Of a DNA stretch of 64,000 nucleotides, positions 12,300 through 23,269 are shown in pieces (positions within the stretch are counted from its first letter, which is position 1; every line of letters begins with the position of its first letter). Below the pieces are notes generated by a model that was given only the letters and a program-made list of their open reading frames with translations, ran no database searches and was not told the DNA's origin. The position numbers were made by a program, and so were the translations under genes. Source of the DNA: Epiperipatus broadwayi (taxonomy: Eukaryota; Onychophora; Udeonychophora; Euonychophora; Peripatidae); assembly GCA_028023455.1 (NCBI GenBank), contig JAQFVV010006221.1, forward strand, positions 6,675,011-6,739,010. Direction: 5' to 3'.

Positions 12300-13966
12300 T
12301 GTACATCCATTAGTATTAGCTATCTATAGTGTACAGATAAATAAATAAAACAATTAGAAATAATTTATGTTGAATAAATAAATTCAAATATAGCATGAAT
12401 TCAGAGTAAATGAATGATTTATTTAACGAAAATAAAAATAAAATACTTGTTTTGCTCATATCAAATAATATTAGTAGACTTGTTAAGATTAAAAGAAACA
12501 TATATACTTCATGAACTAATTTAAAAGAATGTGTTGTTGACATGTAATGAAAAATCTCAGCAAAAAAGAATATATACTTTCTTTTTCTTTGAAAATATTT
12601 TGTTTACTTTAACTACTTTCATTCAATATTCTGTGTATTTTAGTATAAGCTATAATGTATTTTGAGTAGAGACTTTTACAAAGGAAAGGATATGAGCTCT
12701 TTTCAGTTAATGTCTCAGAATAAATAAAATGGATATCAACAAATACTATGTTGAATCATTTGAAGCCATTGAACATTGATTTGATATGAACTATAGTATT
12801 TAATAAAAAGTAGTTGGACATCATCTAGTAATAATGCACATGAAATCCTACATCATTGTTATTGTAGGAATGTTAAAAAAATCACAGAATAGAACTGCAA
12901 TCCAAATGTTAAAATGTTGACCTCAGTAACAAATGCTAATATAAACAAATAATTTTTAAAATTCTTGACTAAACTAACTTTTACTTTATCTTCAATATTC
13001 AAAAAAACAATAACAATATGCTGATAGATATCTATCAAATTTTTTTCTTTTAAAATTCAAATTCTTAACATGGTCTATATTATCTGATACATATTCAATT
13101 AATGTATTAATATGACTTAAATTGATTTTTGATGTAATATTTAGAAAACAAATCAAAATTAAAAACTTAGTTATCATTTAAGGTTTATTTTAAATGTATA
13201 AAATAATCACTATGATGAAATCAGTACTTGATCTAAAAAATAAGATATTTAAAAAAGAAAATTGTTCATACTATATGAAAAATTATATATATATAAACCT
13301 TTTGAACATATATGTTTAACAATCTTTAAAACGTAGATTGCATTTTAGCAATTGCAATCTAGCATGAAATGATTATATTAATACAATGGATTAATTTAAG
13401 TTACAATTGTTGAAAATAATTATGTCTTATCTTAATAAACATATATTTTATTATTAATCTATGCATCATTTGATTTGCCTATTCCATAAATTACTTTTTC
13501 AAAAATATTGTTTCATATATTCCAGATTACACATTCATTAGATAATAAATCATTTATTCATTGAATTTTTATTTATCAAATAAAATACTTGTCAATGCAT
13601 GGACTCATTGGCACCTTATAAATTCATGAGTCTGTTATGATGTAGGTTTAGATTATAAATTCATTTGTGGTGCATAAAAAGAAATAGTTCTAATAATTAT
13701 CTGACTGCAACCATTACATTTTCATCTTGACCAAATGCATGGGGCATTTGAACAAACTGATTTTTTCATAATAATCCATTAAATTTTTGGTGCCCAATAT
13801 GGGACTCAAGTGTTTATTCATGACATACGAAAAACTTAGAGTCATGGCAAAATAAATGAATAGAAGTAAAATATTTACTTAATGATTACAATTAATATAA
13901 GCTATGTTTACATGTGTTAGTATTAAATTGACGTGATTAGTGACTAAATAGATAATAATTTAAATT
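12300..13966. other. AT-rich DNA without recognisable features
   Basis: Only short chance reading frames are visible, including those at 12316-12543 and 12992-13177 on the minus strand. They lack domain motifs and have a composition indistinguishable from their surroundings. No tRNA, conserved exon or transposon end was recognised. Confidence 0.6.
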
Positions 13967-14116
13967 TTTACTAAGGCAATACACCTAAAGCTTGTGTGGT
14001 TAAAAATACAAAGGTAGAGACCTCTATAGGTCTTAACCACAAACTTACAAGACCTGTAGAGGTCCCTACCTTCACATTTTTAACCACACAAGATTTAAGT
14101 TTATTGCCTTAGTAAA
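13967..14116. mobile_element. Foldback element, arms about 66 bp
   Basis: Left arm 13967-14033 starts TTTACTAAGGCAAT and includes GCTTGTGTGGTTAAAAAT. It pairs with 14049-14116, which ends ATTGCCTTAGTAAA, leaving a loop of about 15 bases. A few mismatches separate the arms. The family is unknown and no frame is present. Confidence 0.8.
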
Positions 14117-14889
14117 TATTACTTACGTAATCAATGTGCGTTAAATAAATTTATAATTTTAATTTTGTAACTATGCTTTATTATGGATTCAAATTTAGAG
14201 TTAGTCATCAAATTATTTTCTGAAAATTGGTGCAACAATACATGAATTGATAAATAACAGATCTGTAAAACACTTTATAAATAATTACTTTTGTAAATAT
14301 GCTAGAAAGAGGGAAGTGAAAACAAAGTACCAGATGGCGATACCTGCAATTTCCAGATAATAATAAAAGTGAGAATTTATACTTATGCATCTGATACTAC
14401 CAAGGTATGTGCTATATATTAGTAAAATATGAAAAGAATGTAGGCCAATTAATAAATATTTTTAAAATTTTTCTTTATGAAGCAATTATAAAATCAATAG
14501 TAAAATGATTTTGAAGCCAACTTATTATTTTATCAAATGCATTTGTCCATTATTTAGTTTTTAAAAATGGATATAAAACATTGATACTTGTCATTTGAAT
14601 TTGTTGACAATGGCATGACATAAATTTTTTTGAATATAGTCATAAAATTTACATTATATTGTACATAATGTAAGTTGAAATTTAAGAAAACATACATTAG
14701 TTGCGAATAATCATATTGTGTGAATAGATAAATCAATCACTATTGAGAAATGATGCTATTGTGGTACTCTATGTTGGGAGATTCTTTTATATAAATCAAA
14801 ACATATGTAAGTAGAAGTCTAATTAAGTTGTATGAATTAGAATATAAAACATAGTAGAGAGAAATAAGTTACTCATTTCATTTAGTCTA

Positions 14890-15370
14890 GAATATTGAGG
14901 TGAGAAGGAAATTCATGTTCTTTCTTCTTTAGATAAAATAATAAATGTAAATATAAAATTAGTTATGAAAAATAAGAAAGAATTGGACATATTAAGACAG
15001 GGAAGAGAAGTTAGTGAAGTTTCTGTCACATCAAAAAACAATCAAAGTGAACCAATAATAGCAATGTCGAAGAGCTTGATGAGTGAAATGAAACAAAATT
15101 AGGAAGAGCTTAAACAAGAAATGAAACAAATCCACAGTGATATAGTGAATAAGATGAATTAAATTAAAAATGTGATCAGAATAACAAAGAGCTTAAACAA
15201 GAAATGAAACAAAGCCAGGAAATCTTAGTAATGACAGAAGAGAATCAATATAAATTACAAAATAAAATAAAGCAAGAGATTAAGCATGTGGATACAGAAT
15301 TAGTTCAGAAAATAATAATGGGACAAGAGCAAATATAAAGCTTGAAAGTTAATTTTAATGAATTAGAGCA
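14890..15370 (+). pseudogene. Second Gag-like coiled-coil relic
   Basis: A frame beginning around 14990 reads ELDILRQGREVSEVSV followed by SEMKQ/EELKQEMKQ-type helical repeats, interrupted by stops and at least one frameshift. It ends near 15370 after Lys/Glu/Gln-rich sequence such as KIKQEIKHVDTEL. The Lys/Glu/Gln/Met composition and EMKQ-type spacing resemble the coil at 4.9-5.6 kb but in the opposite orientation, and the residues are not clearly homologous. Gag of an LTR retroelement is the best guess by architecture. No adjoining pol, LTR or zinc knuckle was found. Confidence 0.4.
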
Positions 15371-16640
15371 GGGGTAAGCAAACTTAAAAGTAGCATGATC
15401 AACTTTTATATTTATTATCTATTGGTGATCAACTTTTTGTGTAATAAAGGAATAAATAATATCTTCTAAAATTTAAATTTTGTTTATTGATTATTATTAA
15501 TTTGTTATTGCATATTTTTTGCTACATTGACAAAAATAGGCTTTTTAAAACTGGTTGGACAAATTCCTACAGATTATGAATTGCTGAAAATTAAAAGACT
15601 TAAAAAACTACATTTGATTAAACATATCATTTTTTTGATAGGATGTAGAATCCAGAATCTTAGCAGAGGTAATAATTAATAAATGAGTGAAACAACAAAA
15701 AAATTACCTGATTAAATTATTTATTAATTATTATTGATTATTTTATTATAATTCATCCTAGTCATTATAAAAATAGTACATTTTTTATTTTTTAGCAATA
15801 ATATTTTATGTAAAATTAAGGGATTAAAAATTTTTTAAAATATAATTTTGTATTATAAAACAAATTCATCTTCAATCCAAAAAACGTAGTATGTTTTAAT
15901 GCAAATTTCTTAATGCTAATTTTTTTAGAATAAGAGCAAAACAAAATATTAAAAACACATATAGATACTACATTGTACTACTACTCAAACGCTAGCTACC
16001 AAGTCATTTAAGATGTCATAGTATTGAATCATATCAAAATACATATAGTTCACGAGTGTTTTGGCATTTAGTAAGCTAAAAGTAAAATTTAAAAATCATC
16101 AATAGATGCAATTTATTTATTTATTTTTTTTTAAGTTAATATAATTTATTTATTTTTAAATACATGCAATGAAAATTATTTAGGTTTGATATTATTTGTT
16201 TAAATTAATTAAAGTTAAAATTGGAAGGAATAAAAGTACTTGAAGATTATTTATCCAGATAAACAAAAAAGTACAAATGCAATAGATTACCATCATAAAA
16301 AGTTTTAACGCTAATTAAAGATGGTCGAAGTAATTCATAAAAAAAAGATTTTGTATCTAAAAAAAATAAAGGTACAAGATTATCAATATGTGCAGAAACC
16401 TCAAAACTGGTCGAGGATATAAAACCTAATTCAAGAAGCGATTTAAAAGTACTCATATTTTTAATAACTTGTAATATTAACCATCACACTAATAGTAAAA
16501 AATCTTGTGGCACAGTACTTATGGCAATGTATTTGCTTGCTATGCCCATAACCCCAAATTCATGACTTCCAGCCTGAATGAACCTTGACAATTTTATCAG
16601 ATCACAAGCAGACAATTTTTCAGTTAAGAAATCCTGTTAG
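15371..16640. other. AT-rich spacer, no gene recognised
   Basis: The stretch contains poly-T and poly-A tracts and a 69-codon minus-strand frame at 16247-16456 that matches no family I recognise. CAGGGGTAAGCAAACT at 15369 resembles the start of many hAT elements, but no matching inverted end or 8-bp duplication was found. Confidence 0.5.
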
Positions 16641-16661
16641 TTATCCTCATCATCATCATTA

Positions 16662-17138
16662 TCAACCATTATCAATCCACTGCAGGATGAAGGTCTCTCC
16701 AAGTTTAATCCATCTTCTCCGATCTTTAGCTTCTCTTCTCCACATCACCCCTACACATTTTCTTATTTCATCCATCCATCTTACATGTGGTCTCCTTCTG
16801 GGTCTTTTACAATCTCTTGGAATCCAGTTTAAAATTTCAATTGTCCATCTATTATCATCTCTTCTAGCAATATGTCCAGCCCAACTCCACTTCAATCTTT
16901 TAATCTTTTCAATGAGGTCAGTAACACCTGTTTGTTCTCTTACCCATACATTGTGTTTTCGATCTCTTCTTGTTACTCCCAACATACATCTCTCCATACT
17001 TCTTTGAGTGGTCTGAAGTCTCTGTATTGATCTTCTATTAAGTGTCCAAGTCTCAGATCCATAAGTAAGAACTGGTAAAACACATTTGTTAAAAACCTTT
17101 CTTTTCAAACACATAGGCATATTTCCTTTTAATATCAA
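16662..17138 (-). pseudogene. LINE C-terminal domain and 3' end
   Basis: The 158-codon frame begins inside the element. It includes VFNKCVLPVLTYGSETW, a signature found after the RT in RTE/Jockey-like LINEs, then RMQ-type helices, KWSWAGHIARRDDNRW and RRRPHVRWMDEIRK, and stops at 16662. The stop is followed on the minus strand by TTGATAATGATGATGATGAG, the microsatellite-like LINE tail. Upstream (17139-17299) the same protein is present but broken by stops. Confidence 0.88.
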
Positions 17139-17299
17139 GTTATTTCTACCAAAAGCACTCCAACCAAGTTTAATTCTATGATTAATTTCCTCTATTATGT
17201 TTCCATCTGTATTAGTAACTCTTAACTTCTTCTAATTCATCATAATCAATCTTTATTTTCATATTTTGAGCAAATCGATTAAACATTACTTTAGTCTTT

Positions 17300-18203
17300 T
17301 TAACATTTCCTACTTTCATCTGATAACTCCTGCAACATTTCCTGCAGCTCGGAAGCATTATTTGCAAAAACAACTACATCATCTGCGAAATCTAAATGAC
17401 TTAAATAATCTCCATTTACTTTCACTCCTTTAGTTTCCCATTTTAATCCACAAAATACTTCTTGCAGCACTGCTGTAAAAAGTTTTGGAGATATAGAGTC
17501 ACCTTGTCTTACACCTTTCTCAATGTTGACTTTCCCAGTATCATTATGTAATCTAATTGTTGCTGTTGCATTTTTATAAATATTCTTTAAAATATGACAA
17601 TATCCTGGATCTATACCTTGATGATCCAATGCTTTAATCACTGAAGAAATGTTTATAGAATCAAATGCCTTTTCATAATCTACAAATCCAAAACATAATG
17701 ACAACTCATATTCATTTGTCCTTTCTATAACTTCTCTCAATACTTGAATATGATCTACTGTACTAAAACCACTTTTAAATCCACTTGTTCTCTTGGTTGG
17801 TGAAAATCCAAGGTTCTCTGTAGCGAGTTGTAATTATCTTGGTAAAAATTTTATATAAAACTGATAAAAGGCTGATAGGTCTGTAATTTCTAATATCTTC
17901 TTTATCACCTTTTTTAAATATTAATATTATTACTGCATTCTTCCAATCATCCGGTACATCTTTATCATTTAGACATTTGGTATATAACTTTGCTAATATT
18001 TTTTCTGTTTCTTCACCTGCTTCTTTTAATATATCAATTATAATTCCATCATTACCTGGAGCCTTTCCTTTTTTCATACATTTAATTGCATTTCTCACTT
18101 CTTCATTTAAAATTCTGGGCAATTCGGAAGATGTAATAGATATAGGAGGTACTTTTTCTTTATTACTATATAATTCTTGATAAAAATCTTCTACCAATTT
18201 CAT
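17300..18203 (-). pseudogene. LINE reverse transcriptase domain, frameshifted
   Basis: The RT copies element RNA at the nicked target. The upstream frame (18203-17775) holds [27 protein letters not shown] and [19 protein letters not shown], i.e. RT blocks 1-2a. A frameshift near 17780 moves to 17740-17300, which holds LCFGFVDYEKAFDSI (block A with the catalytic Asp), GVRQGDSISPKLF (block B) and LSHLDFADDVVVFANN (block C, FADD at the active site). The RT catalytic aspartates are therefore intact although the frame is not. Past 17320 the frame degenerates before the C-terminal tail. Confidence 0.9.
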
Positions 18204-18367
18204 AATGTCATCACTCTTTTTAGTAATAATTCCATCTTTTTTTTTATTGCAGATATAAATTTCCTACCAATACCAAAATTTGTTTTACATTCTTAAGACT
18301 TTTATTTTCTTCTACAGCTTTTCTTGCTAGTTCACAATTATACTTTCTTATATCATTTTCAACTCTT

Positions 18368-19551
18368 TCACCATTTTACAAAATTCGAGATATTCAATTC
18401 TTTTAATGCATCATTCTTGCATATCTTCATATTCCTTCTTTTCTTCATAAGTTCTCTAGTCTCAGTAGAAATTTTATTAGTCAATTGCTGCTTTTTTCTA
18501 CCAGCTATCTTTGTTGCAGTTTTTAAAAGTGTATCAGTTATTTTCATATTAATTTCATTCAAATCTGAATCATGTTCAAAATCTACTAATACTTGAAACC
18601 GATTTGTAAGTTCTAATTTAAATTCATTAGAATATTTTTGAAGATTAGGAATATCAACTGTAAATATAGTTTTTCTTAATAATTTTTGTCTCTCTAGTTT
18701 TACATTAACATGTATCTTACCCCTTACTAATCGATAATCACTTCCTGTGTTAAATTTATTAAGAACATTACAATCTTGAAATATGTATTTCCTGTTAGTC
18801 AAAATATAATCCAATTCTGCTGTACCTTCATTTGGATGCTTCCATGTCCATTTCCTTCTAACATTTTTCTCAAAAAAAGAATTCATAATATAAAGTTTTT
18901 CCTTCTCTGCAAACTCCACAAGTCTATGTCCTCTTTCATTTCTATTACCATAACCAAAATCTCCCATAACAATTTTAAAATGTTGTTTACTTTGAACAAA
19001 AGCCTTTTGTACATCCATATAAAAATCTTCTACTACTTCATCACTGTGAGAACTTGTTGGGGCATAAACCTGAATTATCTGCATTTGATATCTGCTATTA
19101 AGTTGTATAACTAATCTTGCACTCTGTCTGATACACCATCAATCTCCACAATATTGTTCTTCCACTTTTTATTTATAATGAATCCTATTCCACTTGTATT
19201 TCCAATATTTGTGCCTTTATAATAGAGCATATGTCCACTTTTTAAATCAATTGTCTCTTCACCTTTTCTTCTAACTTCACAAAGTCCAATAATATCCCAT
19301 TTAATATAAGAGAGTTCTTCTTCTAATTCTTGCAATCTTCCTTCACTTGAAAGTGATCTGCAGTTGTAAGTACCTAAATAAAAAGTCGTCATCAAATGGC
19401 AGCCTGGGTCCACCTCCAGGATATTCTTAGCACCCTCCGCCTTCGGCCACCAACCGCTGCCTTGGTTGGTGACTTTACAGCCTCCTGGGATTAAGGGCCA
19501 TGCTTTATTTTTGTCTGTCATAATTGTATAATTGGGAAAAATCTTTATCAT
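18368..19551 (-). pseudogene. LINE endonuclease domain (AP-endonuclease-like), two frames
   Basis: The APE-type endonuclease nicks target DNA to prime reverse transcription. The first frame (19551-19111) carries GTYNCRSLSSEGRL (motif with the catalytic Asn), DIIGLCEVRRKGEE (catalytic Glu) and SGIGFIINKKW. The second (19084-18368) carries IIQVYAPTSSH, VMGDFGYGNRNERG, AELDYILTNRK and TGSDYRLVRGK. Two family-invariant features are damaged. The GDFN loop reads GDFG, because a short segment after GDF seems deleted, removing the Asn. The terminal SDH is SDY, removing the catalytic His (a CAT to TAT type change). A frameshift lies between the two frames at about 19084-19114. The domain should be inactive. 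The start at 19551 is only the first Met of the frame; similar proteins begin near the TYN motif. Confidence 0.85.
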
Positions 19552-19961
19552 TTACACAAACATTCATTCTGCCTTATCAGGCACTGAGAAGAAAGACCAT
19601 GGTGTTTCTTGATCTTAAACTCAGAGGTAAAAAGCCAATAAACTCACTACGCTGGCTAATGCGTGTTGGTGAGCAGCCCATCCATGTTCGTATACTATTT
19701 GAATAAACATATAGTAATAACAGCTGCAACGACAAGAACGTATGGAGTGGACATTAGGAATTTGCCCTGCTCGGTTCCTTTAAGGCCTCCAAGAGGAATC
19801 AAAGGGTCTCCTTTTAGTTAATAGCAAACTCCTTTCTGCAGCATTAGTTATCCTACTGGTTATTAAATGGGTATTTAGCTATTATTATTTGAAGAGTAAA
19901 AGCAGAAATCAGGAGGAACCTTATAGATAAGTATATGAAATTACTACATACTGTTGCCTAG

Positions 19962-20218
19962 GACAGGATGGCTCAGTTGGTTAGAGTGTTACCTTAAACT
20001 TCAATAATCAAGAATCTAAGGACCCAGGTTCGAATCCTATGCTAGTACTGTCACTGGTCAGGCCAGCAACACCTGAAGAAGAGGGAAAAAAATACCTCTC
20101 GAAACATTGTGCATATACTAACCTATTTGCTGTGCTATTACTAACATTTGTTTGCTGTGATATTACTAACAGTTGGTGCATATACTAACCTGTTTGCTGT
20201 GATATTACTAACAGTTGA
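19962..20218 (+). mobile_element. tRNA-derived SINE with hammerhead-like segment and repeated tail
   Basis: An exact RNA polymerase III A box (TGGCTCAGTTGG, 19969-19980) and B box (GGTTCGAATCC, 20027-20037) sit 46 bases apart, as in a tRNA gene. The region between them does not fold into an orthodox tRNA, so this is a SINE head rather than a functional tRNA. The body continues to a CCTGAAGAAGAGG...CCTCTCGAAAC hairpin (20072-20105). The tail contains two imperfect copies of a GTGCATATACTAACCTGTTT/GCTGTGATATTACTAACA unit (20109-20214). Target-site duplications were not found with confidence. Confidence 0.72.
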
Positions 20219-20844
20219 TTGCATTTGGGAATATTTAACTAAAATTAAACTTTTCTAAAGACATTCAACACATATATTAGATGATGGAAATAGTCCAATA
20301 TAAAAATACAGCTAGAATACCATCATCACAAAACTTCAGAAAAACATTAATTAATCTGGTTCAATAAATAACATTGTAAGACAATGTAACTTTCACTACT
20401 GGTGAAAGAGGTGTTATTATATAGATTTTATCTCATGATTTATTTTTATTACAGCCTAATATCTACTAGAATGTTGGACTATTTCCAATGTCTTTAGAAA
20501 AATTCAAATTTTATTTAAACTTTTCAAGTACATTGTTAATATATTTAAACTAATATTATTCTTTTTCAGATATTTTTGGTTTGATCAATGATAATACTAA
20601 CTAGTAGAAAAATATTAGTAGGGGAACTTTACATTCATGAATACTGAATTTAATGATGTTCTAACTAATTAGATTATTCTTCCAATCTTTTGGACAAACA
20701 GCATTTAAAAATATTTTTGTTTTCATTGTTAAAATTTAATTATTATAATTATTAAAAATAAAACAATCTATTTATTATTTAATCAATATTTATCATGAAT
20801 GTTTGCTCCATTTTGACAAATAATTTTGGAAAATGAAATATCTT

Positions 20845-21529
20845 TGTCATATCTAACCTTGCCTTCAAATACTGGCCTAATATGCTTCCATCTTATTTAG
20901 ACTGATTTGAGCATTCATTGTTCTGAACCTATGCGTATATAGATAGATAATGCATAACCAATGGCAAGAACAGTCCAATGGTTGATGATTCTCGCTGAAT
21001 TCAAATGTTTTCATTAAGGATGGGATCTGATAATAAATAATCAGTCTTTTTGAAGATAATGTCAGAGAAGTATTGTCACAAAGCTGAAAGACAGAATTCA
21101 CATTCTCCATACATGTTCTGCAGAGAACTGCTGTCAACCTGAATGGAAGTATACACATTCTCCAGAAGACTACTGTCACAGAGCTGAAAGACAGAAACTC
21201 CATTCTCCAGACAATAGTAGTTAAGCTAAATGATTGATGCAGTGATGCAAATTCACATTCAGGAGTGGGGCTGCTAGAACCAAACACAGACATGAGGCAA
21301 GCTGTTATAGTACAGGTAGAAGTATCACTAGACCTACTCACCAGGCAGGTTGGCCAAAATACAGCTGTGAGGGGTAGGAAATCTTATAAGGGCTATTGCA
21401 GGCCATTCTTCTGTAGTTCACTCCATAAGTAGGGCAGAACTAGGAGTTATACCTTGCCAACAATAGCAAGTGGAGTATTTTAAAATGGCTAATTTACATG
21501 CATTTGTATATTCAGACTAACACAACAAA
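20845..21529 (+). repeat. Gypsy element, 5' LTR
   Basis: It aligns with 23710-24470 from TGTCATATCTAACC/TGCCATATCTA through shared blocks including CCTTCAAATA, GCCAATGGCAAGAA-like, TGTTTTCATTAAGGA, TTCTCCAGA...CTGAAAGACAGA (a motif repeated three times inside the LTR), GCAGG(T/C)TGGCCAAAATACAG and ATTTACATGCATTTGT. It starts with TG. The 3' end is set by the primer-binding site at 21530. Identity to the other LTR is moderate (perhaps 75-80 percent), so the insertion is old. The 154-codon minus-strand frame at 20877-21341 is a chance frame. Confidence 0.82.
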
Positions 21530-21543
21530 TTTGGTGCAGTCGT
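21530..21543 (+). promoter_or_regulatory. Gypsy primer-binding site
   Basis: TTTGGTGCAGTCGT immediately follows the 5' LTR. TGG is complementary to a tRNA CCA end, as expected for tRNA-primed minus-strand synthesis. The tRNA species is not identified. Confidence 0.65.
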
Positions 21544-21580
21544 CATATTTTTTTCTCCATGGTTGTGAAAAAGTTTTAAA

Positions 21581-21621
21581 ATGACAAAGTCTTGCCTGCA
21601 TGACTCATTAGACTTTGTCAT
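21581..21621. repeat. Small hairpin in Gypsy leader
   Basis: ATGACAAAGTCT (21581-21592) and AGACTTTGTCAT (21610-21621) form a perfect 12-bp stem with a 17-base loop, in the untranslated leader downstream of the primer-binding site. Its position would suit a packaging or translation-control structure, but nothing here proves it. Confidence 0.5.
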
Positions 21622-21796
21622 TTAATATAATACATTGACTGCTAACACAATAGCAAACATTAATAAAAATTGTTTAAAAAAACAAACAAGAGTGGTTACT
21701 TTTATTAATAAAGGCAGAAACTCCCTCCATTGAGTTGTTAGGTTTTGTTTTGAATCCAAGATTGACAGTTATGTAGTAGCTTGTCAAATAAAGATT

Positions 21797-21939
21797 AAAA
21801 ATCATTTGGAGTTGTCTTGCATTGTTAGCCGAGAAGTATCGCAGCCACCATGCAAGCAAGTAGTTGGTTGCAGACGGTTGTGGGTTCACGTCCCAGCCGA
21901 TGCTATGACATATGGAAAAAAAAAATCATTTGGAGTTGT
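21797..21939 (+). mobile_element. Short tRNA-like retroposon with 19-bp target duplication
   Basis: The insert 21816-21920 (105 bases) is bounded by AAAAATCATTTGGAGTTGT at 21797-21815 and again at 21921-21939. Inside lie an A-box-like TTAGCCGAGAAGTA (21825-21838) and a B-box-like GGGTTCACGTCCC. A T-arm-like hairpin GTGGG/CCCAG is also present, and a short A-run leads into the right duplication. This is a SINE or retroposed tRNA-like RNA that landed in the leader of the Gypsy element. The overlapping frames at 21674-21889 and 21806-21997 are accidental. Confidence 0.78.
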
Positions 21940-21998
21940 TAATTTCACAAATGATAGTAAATTTTTTCTCACACAGCATAAAGAGGAAAAAAAATAAA

Positions 21999-22740
21999 AT
22001 GACAAAAATTGGCTCAGTTGAAAAATTTGATCTGGCCTATCCACATAATTGGCGAAGTAATAAAGATCAAATAATCTTCTATTTGCAGACTAATAAAGTA
22101 ATAAAATTCTGAGTTAAAATTAGCCACACTCCTGTTGGATCGCAGACTTATGAGGTCCTTAAAGTCCAAACAATCTCTAAAGGACCAGCTGATATTGATT
22201 TTGACATGGCATTGTCTCTACTAACTAATCTTTTCACTTCAAAACCCCTAATGATTGCTTTAAAGCAGAGATATCATTTCAATCTTTGTACACAAAGGGA
22301 AGGGAAAAAACTAGAAATTTTGCTATTAACTAAAAAAAATTAGCTTTAAAATGCTATTTCAAAGACTTTCTTAATGAAGCTTTGCAAGATCATTTTATTT
22401 GTTGAATGAAAGACCATAGTTTCAGGGTCAAACTTCTTATATAACATTTGATTCCACTGTCTCTCAAGCAACTCTAGCAGAATCAACAGCTAGCCAAGTG
22501 AATCCATTGAAAAAAAAAGTATTATAGTATTCAAACTATTGAGCAAAAGTGGGTGAGTCAAGCACCTAGCTGACAGAAAAGTCATTGCTCATATAAATTA
22601 ACAACAATGAGTGAAAAGTGTTGTTAAAAATGTGATCTGAGACACACACCCATACTGAATAACCACACTGATATCCAGTGTGTACATACTGTAAACATGC
22701 TATCTACATGAAAGCTGCTTATTTTACGTAGATAAAATAA
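21999..22740 (+). pseudogene. Gypsy Gag remnant
   Basis: The Gag capsid of K02A2.6-like Gypsy elements is recognisable from IGSVEKFDLAYPHNW (about 22010-22050). It continues through GSQTYEVLKV, TISKGPADIDFDMALSLL, SKPLMIALKQRYHFNL and FLNEALQDHFICWM. A degraded zinc knuckle (CTYCKHAIYMKAAY, with C-x2-C kept and the last Cys lost) lies at 22683-22730. Several stops and frameshifts interrupt it; the longest open piece ends at 22112. Known role of the family: forms the retroelement core particle and binds RNA through the knuckle. Confidence 0.78.
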
Positions 22741-22867
22741 GTAGCTAATAACAGAATGGATGAGTCCATTCTAAAGAGCCAAAAAGGCAATTTAAAATTT
22801 AAGAAACAATGCCCATATAAACAATGTGAGAGGCATTGACTTTGCTTTTAAATGCAGAATACTTATT

Positions 22868-23210
22868 AATAATATGCATGTAATAGTGGAACTGGACACT
22901 GGGTCTGCAGTGCCCATTGTGTCACAAAAGATATGGATTATTATTAATAAGAATAATAAATATGTCATATCCTAGAAGCAAAACAATTAATGGTTACCAA
23001 GGTAATCTAGTAGCACTTGGGTCAGTCAAGAGAGTTAAAGTTACAATGCCTAATAAAATTAGATATCTGCCTCTTGATTTATCTGCTGGTAAGCAGAGCA
23101 ACTTATTAGGATGTGTTTGGTTCACTCACTTAGGTTTTACAGTGACTAAAGTAAACCAACTCACAGTTATAAATTCAAATAGGGTCTACCCAAAAGTAGT
23201 TTTAAACTGA
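22868..23210 (+). pseudogene. Gypsy retropepsin (aspartic protease) remnant
   Basis: At about 22876 the frame reads VELDTGSAVPIVSQKIW, the DTGS-type active-site loop of retroelement aspartic protease. Its continuation, after a frameshift, lies in a frame to 23210: GYQGNLVALGSVKRVKV, then LPLDL, then NLLGCVWF, which corresponds to the ILGRDWL-type C-terminal flap region of the family. The domain is therefore nearly complete in outline but not translatable as one chain. After it, the expected RT, RNase H and core integrase are absent. Confidence 0.75.
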
Positions 23211-23269
23211 GTTTGAACCCTAAAATAAAGCACAAAACTATGTGTAAAGAAAGAGATAGGCACTCATAT

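Larger units (their letters stand above)
16641..19900 (-). mobile_element. RTE-type LINE retrotransposon, near full length, inactive
   Basis: The element runs leftward. Its 5' leader is the GC-richer stretch about 19560-19900, the endonuclease lies at 19551-18600, the reverse transcriptase at 18203-17300, and a Cys-poor basic C-terminal tail at 17138-16662. It ends in a simple ATGATGATGA tail (16641-16660). A length of about 3.2 kb, a single polyprotein, absence of a separate ORF1, and a trinucleotide tail rather than poly-A all fit the RTE clade. The protein is broken into five or more frames by frameshifts and deletions. A 5'-truncated relative lies at 25.5 kb. Confidence 0.88.

Noticed and set aside
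15369-15385. hAT transposon end (CAGGGGTAAGCAAACT)
   Set aside because: No matching inverted end or 8-bp target duplication was found in the following sequence.
16585-17007. 140-codon plus-strand frame
   Set aside because: It lies antisense to the LINE C-terminal domain, which has clear family motifs.
18776-19114. 112-codon plus-strand frame
   Set aside because: Antisense shadow of the LINE endonuclease.
19962-20045. Functional tRNA gene
   Set aside because: A and B boxes are perfect, but the acceptor and anticodon arms do not pair properly and the sequence continues into a repeat body, so it is a SINE head.
20877-21341. 154-codon minus-strand frame
   Set aside because: It lies inside the Gypsy 5' LTR, has no motif, and is not conserved as an open frame in the other LTR; apparent Cys/Ser repeats come from the LTR's internal TTCTCCAGA repeats.
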